From contig DASQWC010000067.1 in assembly GCA_035640475.1 (NCBI GenBank), forward strand, positions 1 to 8,272: 8,272 nt of DNA. Direction: 5' to 3'. Position numbers and translations under genes: made by a program. Below are positions 4,558 through 8,272 of the stretch, in pieces (positions within the stretch are counted from its first letter, which is position 1; every line of letters begins with the position of its first letter). The notes beneath the pieces are model-generated. The model was not told the origin of the DNA. It searched no databases and saw only the letters and a list, made by a program, of their open reading frames with translations. The stretch is from DASQWC01 sp035640475. Its GTDB lineage: Bacteria; Actinomycetota; JAICYB01.

Positions 4558-6873
4558 CTACCGGCAGACGGCGCGGCTCGCCCAGAGCGTGACGCTCTTT
4601 CCGTTGGTCTCCTGCTTCCAAATGACCATTCCCGAGCCGTCGTTTCCGCCCGGCGGGCACTGGGAGATGACCGTTACGGAGAAGCCGGCTGCGCGAAGAG
4701 CGATCTGCGCCGCGGCTCTCGGCATGCCGAGCACGCGCGGCGAGCTGGCGTCGTTGTGGTGCTTCGGCGGCTTCGGCTTCTTGAACAACGACTGCGGTGG
4801 CTCCGCGAAGCTCTTGACCGGGTAGTAGTCGACCGCTTCCTTCATCAGGCCTCCGAAGATGCGCGCCGGATATGTTCCGCCGACGATCTTGGTTGGATAG
4901 CCGTTGGCCGGCGTCAGGGACTCGAGCGTCGACTGCGGGTTGCCGACCCAAATCGCGGTGGCCAATTGCGGCACGTAGCCGGCGAACCACGCGTCGCGCC
5001 ACTGCTGCGACGTTCCGGTCTTGCCGGCAACCGGCCGGTCGAGCGCCGCCGCGCGGCCGGTTCCGCGCGTGACGACCTGCTGCAAGACGTGTGAGACACC
5101 GAGTGCGGTCGACCGCTTGACCGCGCGGTGGCGCACCGGCTTCGCGCGATAGAGCACTTTGCCCGACGCGTCTTGGATCTTGGCGATCGTCGTCGGTTTC
5201 GCGTAGACGCCGTCGTTGGCGAAGGTTGCGTACGCGGCGGCCATGGTGAGCGGCGAGACCTCCTTCGCGCCGAGAGCGATCGCCGGGACCAAGTCGGCCG
5301 GCGTGCATGCGCTCGACTTGCGGTAGCCGGCGCCGCAATGCTCGCGCAGCTGAGCAGCGGTCGGGAACGGCATGCCGAGACGGCGGGCTACGGCGGCTAC
5401 CTTTCTGCTGCCGACGAAGGGCTTGCCGTCTCCCAGAACGTCGACCTCCAAGCGTGCGTACGCGGCGTTCACCGACTTCACCGTGGCGTCGACGATGTTC
5501 ATCAGCCCGCCGCCCGAACCGTCGTAGTTCGAGACTTTCCACTCTTGGGTGCCGAGATCCTGCGTAAACGGATCGCTGTCCACTTGCTGTCGCAGCGACA
5601 CGCCGTCTTCGAGCGCGGCGGCCAGGACGAGCGGCTTGAACGACGAGCCGGCTTGTCGTCCCGAACCGCCGGCGAGGGGGCCGAGCGCGAGGTTCACCTT
5701 CGCGTGCCGGCACACGGGGCGAGGGTCTATGTTCTCGCAGTCCTCCGGGTAGTAGTCGCGGCCCCCGAGAAGGGCCCGCACAAACCCCGTCCCAGGTTCA
5801 ATGGTCGCCACAGCGGCCGAGAGCTTGGGCAGGGAGCCGTCAGGCAACTGCGCCCGCAGGGCGTTCTCCGCGTCGCGCTGGATGCCCGGACGCAACGTGG
5901 TTGTGATGCGGAGTCCGCGACTGTAGACGGCCTGCGCGCGCTCGTCAAAGGTCTTGCCGAGGAAGTCGAAGCGGTTGTTGGGCCGCGTCGCGCCGGGTCC
6001 GCGCAGCACGCCGAGCTCGCGCAGGACTGCATCGACGAAATACGGATGACGCCAGTGCGCATCCGCCGGCGGGTGAATGTGCGGCGGGGACTGCATCGCG
6101 TCTCGCACCTCGGTTCGCGTTGCGTAGCCGAGCTTTCCCATCACGGCAAGGACGACGTTTCGTCTCGCCGTCGCGGCCTTCTTGCGGGCCTCTTGTACGT
6201 CGGCGACGTCGGTGTTTGCCCAGTCGTAGCGAGCCGGTGCGTGGATCAGCCCCGCGAGGAACGCGCCTTCTGCCAATGTGAGCTCGGAGACGTCCTTCTG
6301 GAAATAGGAACTCGCTGCGGCTTGGACGCCGTAGGTTCCCCGTCCGAAATACACCGTGTTGAGATATGCGTCGAGGATGTCGTTCTTGCTGCTGGCGTGT
6401 TCGAGTCCGAAAGCCAGGAAGGCCTCGATCCCCTTGAGCGGGAGGGTTCTCGGCCGCCCGCGCAGGTACACGTTCTTGATCAGCTGCTGGGTGATCGTCG
6501 AGCCGCCTTGGAGTGCCGCGTCGCCGTTGCGGAGGTTCATGAGGAGCGCGCGCGCCATGCCGCGCGGATCGAAGCCGCTGTGCGACCAGAACCGCCGGTC
6601 CTCGATGGCGATGGCTGCGTTGCGCACGTGCTTCGGGATGCGGCTGAGTGCGACGGGCTCCCGGTTGACCTCGCCGTGAAGTTTTGCCAGCGGCGCGCCG
6701 GCGGCGTCGAGCAAGCTGCTCGTCGCGATCGCACTCCAGGAATTGGAGCGCGGCGCGCTTAAGTCTCGAGTCGCCAAGGAGATCGGAACGACAGCGACAG
6801 GCGCGACCATGAGGATGGTGGCGCTCGAAATAAGTCGCCGAAAACGCCGTTGATGCATCGACGGTAACCGCAT
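4558..6873 (-). CDS. Bifunctional class A penicillin-binding protein with C-terminal PASTA domain
   Basis: A 771-residue peptidoglycan synthase: it polymerises lipid II glycan strands and cross-links stem peptides outside the membrane. A basic N-terminus precedes one anchor helix at about residues 14-36. The GT51 domain (about 55-235) has the first catalytic Glu91 in AIEDRRFWSHSGFD, QGGSTITQQ at 122-130, the KGIEAFLAFGLE helix at 147-158, and VYFGRGTYG at 174-182. The transpeptidase has the active-site S-S-F-K with Ser410 and Lys413, S-V-N at 467-469 and K-T-G-T at 618-621. A Lys/Pro-rich linker leads to one PASTA-like domain at about 711-770, known in relatives to contact muropeptides or lipid II. 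All six cysteines are extracytoplasmic and fall in three near pairs (379/388, 513/523, 739/770). ATG 6873 is chosen over 6915 because GGGAG lies 8 bases before it. Equivalent proteins are called PonA/PBP1. Confidence 0.95.
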   Translation of the reverse strand: MRLPSMHQRRFRRLISSATILMVAPVAVVPISLATRDLSAPRSNSWSAIATSSLLDAAGAPLAKLHGEVNREPVALSRIPKHVRNAAIAIEDRRFWSHSGFDPRGMARALLMNLRNGDAALQGGSTITQQLIKNVYLRGRPRTLPLKGIEAFLAFGLEHASSKNDILDAYLNTVYFGRGTYGVQAAASSYFQKDVSELTLAEGAFLAGLIHAPARYDWANTDVADVQEARKKAATARRNVVLAVMGKLGYATRTEVRDAMQSPPHIHPPADAHWRHPYFVDAVLRELGVLRGPGATRPNNRFDFLGKTFDERAQAVYSRGLRITTTLRPGIQRDAENALRAQLPDGSLPKLSAAVATIEPGTGFVRALLGGRDYYPEDCENIDPRPVCRHAKVNLALGPLAGGSGRQAGSSFKPLVLAAALEDGVSLRQQVDSDPFTQDLGTQEWKVSNYDGSGGGLMNIVDATVKSVNAAYARLEVDVLGDGKPFVGSRKVAAVARRLGMPFPTAAQLREHCGAGYRKSSACTPADLVPAIALGAKEVSPLTMAAAYATFANDGVYAKPTTIAKIQDASGKVLYRAKPVRHRAVKRSTALGVSHVLQQVVTRGTGRAAALDRPVAGKTGTSQQWRDAWFAGYVPQLATAIWVGNPQSTLESLTPANGYPTKIVGGTYPARIFGGLMKEAVDYYPVKSFAEPPQSLFKKPKPPKHHNDASSPRVLGMPRAAAQIALRAAGFSVTVISQCPPGGNDGSGMVIWKQETNGKSVTLWASRAVCR

Positions 6874-6881
6874 GTGCTCGT

Positions 6882-6886
6882 CTCCC
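6882..6886 (-). promoter_or_regulatory. Shine-Dalgarno that fixes the PBP start at 6873
   Basis: On the minus strand GGGAG is followed by 8 bases and ATG 6873. The alternative ATG at 6915 has no such element and would place 14 extra, non-hydrophobic residues before the basic N-terminus of the membrane anchor. Confidence 0.6.
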
Positions 6887-6910
6887 TGGTGCAAGAAAAG
6901 CGTACCCAAG

Positions 6911-6969
6911 CGCATCGTCTGTTACGCATCGAGGCAACAGCGCCGGTCGTGTCCTTCACATTCGATGCG
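6911..6969. promoter_or_regulatory. Divergent promoter region with CGCATCG repeats
   Basis: The 143-base gap between the PBP (6873) and secreted-protein (7017) starts contains CGCATCG at 6911-6917 and 6925-6931, 14 bases apart in direct orientation, and its inverse CGATGCG at 6963-6969. The latter two extend to an 8-base inverted repeat, CGCATCGA / TCGATGCG, with 29 bases between. They are placed where a regulator could control either or both genes. No regulator is identified. A PBP promoter itself is not convincing (TACGCT on the minus strand near 6903 is one weak -10 candidate). Confidence 0.35.
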
Positions 6970-7004
6970 CGTCTTTCTACGCAGAACTGGAGGGCTCGGC
7001 TGCT

Positions 7005-7010
7005 TACCCT
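7005..7010 (+). promoter_or_regulatory. Candidate -10 element for a leaderless secreted-protein transcript
   Basis: TACCCT lies at 7005-7010, followed by GACGGC and ATG 7017, the spacing expected when transcription starts on the start codon. GGAGGG at 6989-6994 is too far upstream (22 bases) to be a usual Shine-Dalgarno. No clear -35 is seen. Confidence 0.35.
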
Positions 7011-7016
7011 GACGGC

Positions 7017-7610
7017 ATGAAGGGACGCGCCGCAGTGATTGCACTTGTCCTGGTCACGTTTGCGCTGGGCCGAGCAGCGCCTGCGCACGCACAGGGCGTG
7101 TTCTACGAGCTCGATCTGGGTCGTGCCGGCGTCGGGTTCTGGGAGGACCACGCAGCGGAGAAGTTCTCGTTCGCCGTAGCCGGACAGGGGGTGATCTGGG
7201 TCTCGGACCTCGGCGAGCCCAAGGTCGGAGATGTTGGTTGTGCCGCCGTCGGAGATGCCAGGAAAGTGACGTTCGGCTGCGGCGAGCTGTCTTCGTTCTC
7301 GATCGCGGACGACCTGTCGATGGTCGCGGGAGAGGGCGTGTTCGACGCCGTCACGATCGAGTTCGAGTCGGGAGAGAAAACGGAAGGTGGAACGGTCTCC
7401 CTCAAGGCTGAATGGACGGCGACAAGCGACCCGGCCCCGCACTCAGGCGGAGGCTTCGACGTCTTTTCCGACTTCGTCGGGATGGGCATGGGAGCCGAGC
7501 TCATGCGCGAGGCAGACATAAAGGGAGGCCCGGCCGGACGTCCGAACAAGAACGTCTTTGCCGCCACGCTCGTGGGACCTTCGATCACCTTCGAAGTGCA
7601 CGGACAGTAG
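7017..7610 (+). CDS. Secreted protein of unknown function
   Basis: A 197-residue protein I do not recognise. Residues 1-25 form a good Sec signal peptide: Lys/Arg at the N-terminus, a hydrophobic core AVIALVLVTFALG, and A-H-A before a likely cut at Gln26. The mature part of about 172 residues has no further membrane segment. It is rich in short alternating hydrophobic stretches, Gly, Val and acidic residues, suggesting a mainly beta fold. It has exactly two cysteines (75 and 88), close enough for a disulphide after export. The C-terminal half includes GGGFDVFSDFVGMGMGAELM. The gene diverges from the PBP gene over 143 bases with repeats, so common regulation is possible. Translation may be leaderless. 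The metallophosphoesterase gene follows after 68 bases. Export is well supported; function is open. Confidence 0.82.
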   Translation: MKGRAAVIALVLVTFALGRAAPAHAQGVFYELDLGRAGVGFWEDHAAEKFSFAVAGQGVIWVSDLGEPKVGDVGCAAVGDARKVTFGCGELSSFSIADDLSMVAGEGVFDAVTIEFESGEKTEGGTVSLKAEWTATSDPAPHSGGGFDVFSDFVGMGMGAELMREADIKGGPAGRPNKNVFAATLVGPSITFEVHGQ

Positions 7611-7640
7611 CGGGGAGTCGGGCTCACCCAAAGACGCTAC
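7607..7640. repeat. Stem-loop in the gap after the secreted-protein gene
   Basis: GTAGCG at 7607-7612, overlapping the stop codon, pairs with CGCTAC at 7635-7640. Between them GGGGAG can pair in part with CTC-A-CCC around a TCGGG loop. It is GC-rich and in the right place for a transcription end, but has no U run afterwards, so it is at best a weak or Rho-dependent terminator or a transcript 3'-end structure. Confidence 0.25.
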
Positions 7641-7678
7641 GACTGGTGCGACGGCACGCTTTCGGCCGAGAGTGAGAT

Positions 7679-8272
7679 GTGACGAGCGGTGGCCCCCCGA
7701 AGTTTCCGGAGAACACCGATCCGGCCGAGCTCGGCTTTCGAATGCGGCGCGCGATGGTTCGCTGGTTCTCGCCACGGCTGCTCGCGGCCACGGCCGTCCG
7801 GGTCGGGTTCGCCGGCGTGTTCGGCAGCTACTCGGACAAGCGAGAGATCGAAGCGGCACTCCCGGCCGGCGGCCTGCCCAGCTATGCGAGGCGGCGGGAG
7901 CTGTGGATCGACTACGTCGCCGATCTCGGCGATGCGTTCGGGACGGTGTACAGCGTGGCGAGCCTGCTTGCCGAGGAATCGCTCGTCGTCGGCGAGCGAA
8001 ACGGGCCGTCGTTCGCGACGAAGCGCGGAAACATTCTCGTGTTCGGCGGCGACGAGGTGTACCCGACGCCGTCTGTCGATGCGTACACGGATCGCACGGC
8101 GGGTCCGTACGAGGCAGCCCTTCCGTATACGACGCGGAACCATCCACATCTGTACGCGGTTCCCGGCAACCACGACTGGTACGACGGCCTGACGTCGTTT
8201 CTCCGCGTGTTCTGCCGGAAGCAGTGGATCGGGGGCTGGCAGACGCATCAGACGCGCAGCTACTTCGCACTA
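7679..8272 (+). CDS. Calcineurin-like metallophosphoesterase, N-terminal part (runs off window)
   Basis: The first 198 codons of a metallophosphoesterase, a two-metal phosphatase/phosphodiesterase fold. Its core motifs are in order: D-L-G-D at residues 82-85, G-G-D-E-V-Y at 123-128, and G-N-H-D-W-Y at 163-168. The later His motifs would lie beyond the window. The D-x-G, GDxxY and GNHD set resembles the pattern of purple acid phosphatases, in which the Tyr binds iron. The roughly 80 residues before the first motif contain MVRWFSPRLLAATAVRVGF, which may be amphipathic or membrane-associated, but no clear signal peptide. GTG 7679 is the first possible start because an in-frame TGA lies at 7673-7675; a weak GAGAG precedes it by 6 bases. 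ATG 7742 is an alternative start. The substrate is unknown. The gene follows the secreted-protein gene by 68 bases on the same strand. Confidence 0.85.
   Translation, partial: MTSGGPPKFPENTDPAELGFRMRRAMVRWFSPRLLAATAVRVGFAGVFGSYSDKREIEAALPAGGLPSYARRRELWIDYVADLGDAFGTVYSVASLLAEESLVVGERNGPSFATKRGNILVFGGDEVYPTPSVDAYTDRTAGPYEAALPYTTRNHPHLYAVPGNHDWYDGLTSFLRVFCRKQWIGGWQTHQTRSYFAL

Noticed and set aside
4549..4558. Perfect 10-bp palindrome GCAACGTTGC at the PBP stop codon
   Set aside because: Too short to be a terminator stem alone and no U run follows; a 10-bp palindrome is expected by chance in a window of this size.
5128..6762. A 544-codon open frame on the plus strand, antisense to the PBP gene
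   Set aside because: It lies wholly opposite a well-supported PBP gene, is full of Arg/Val/Glu typical of GC-rich antisense frames, and shows no motif or membrane pattern.
6874..6915. ATG 6915 as the PBP start
   Set aside because: No ribosome-binding site precedes it, whereas GGGAG sits 8 bases before ATG 6873.

Overview
The window is GC-rich, densely packed bacterial DNA. Short or overlapping gene junctions, frequent weak or absent Shine-Dalgarno sites, a class A penicillin-binding protein ending in a PASTA domain, and the style of the metallophosphoesterase suggest a high-GC Gram-positive, most like an Actinomycetota lineage. I cannot place it further, and a Thermoleophilia-like source is only a guess. 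I see no insertion sequence, phage gene, CRISPR array, tRNA or rRNA.

Layout. (1) Bases 1-1482, minus strand: an overlapping operon read right to left. A patatin-like lipid acyl hydrolase is followed by two small histidine-rich membrane proteins and then the start of a lipoprotein cut by the window edge. (2) Bases 1500/1509-2675, plus strand: a three-part regulator, diverging from the patatin operon across a very small gap. It joins a KaiC/RecA-like domain without a normal P-loop, an XRE-type helix-turn-helix and a cupin. (3) Bases 2676-4497, minus strand: an alpha/beta hydrolase whose stop codon abuts the regulator's, preceded by a second patatin-like hydrolase. (4) Bases 4558-6873, minus strand: a bifunctional penicillin-binding protein (GT51 transglycosylase, transpeptidase, PASTA). 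(5) Bases 6874-7016: a divergent promoter region with repeated CGCATCG heptamers. (6) Bases 7017-7610, plus strand: an unrecognised secreted protein. (7) Bases 7679-8272, plus strand: the N-terminal part of a metallophosphoesterase that runs off the window.

Functionally, three serine hydrolases (two patatins and one alpha/beta hydrolase) surround an unusual regulator, so local lipid or ester metabolism under that regulator is a reasonable hypothesis. The regulator and patatin operon are divergent with almost no space between them. The penicillin-binding protein and secreted protein act at the cell envelope. The most unusual single object is the regulator: its architecture suggests a repurposed, probably non-ATP-hydrolysing RecA-fold domain on a DNA-binding, ligand-sensing protein, and its gene carries a strong internal palindrome. 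Several starts (1509, 3521, 7017) have a TANNNT hexamer 6-7 bases upstream, which suggests leaderless transcription.
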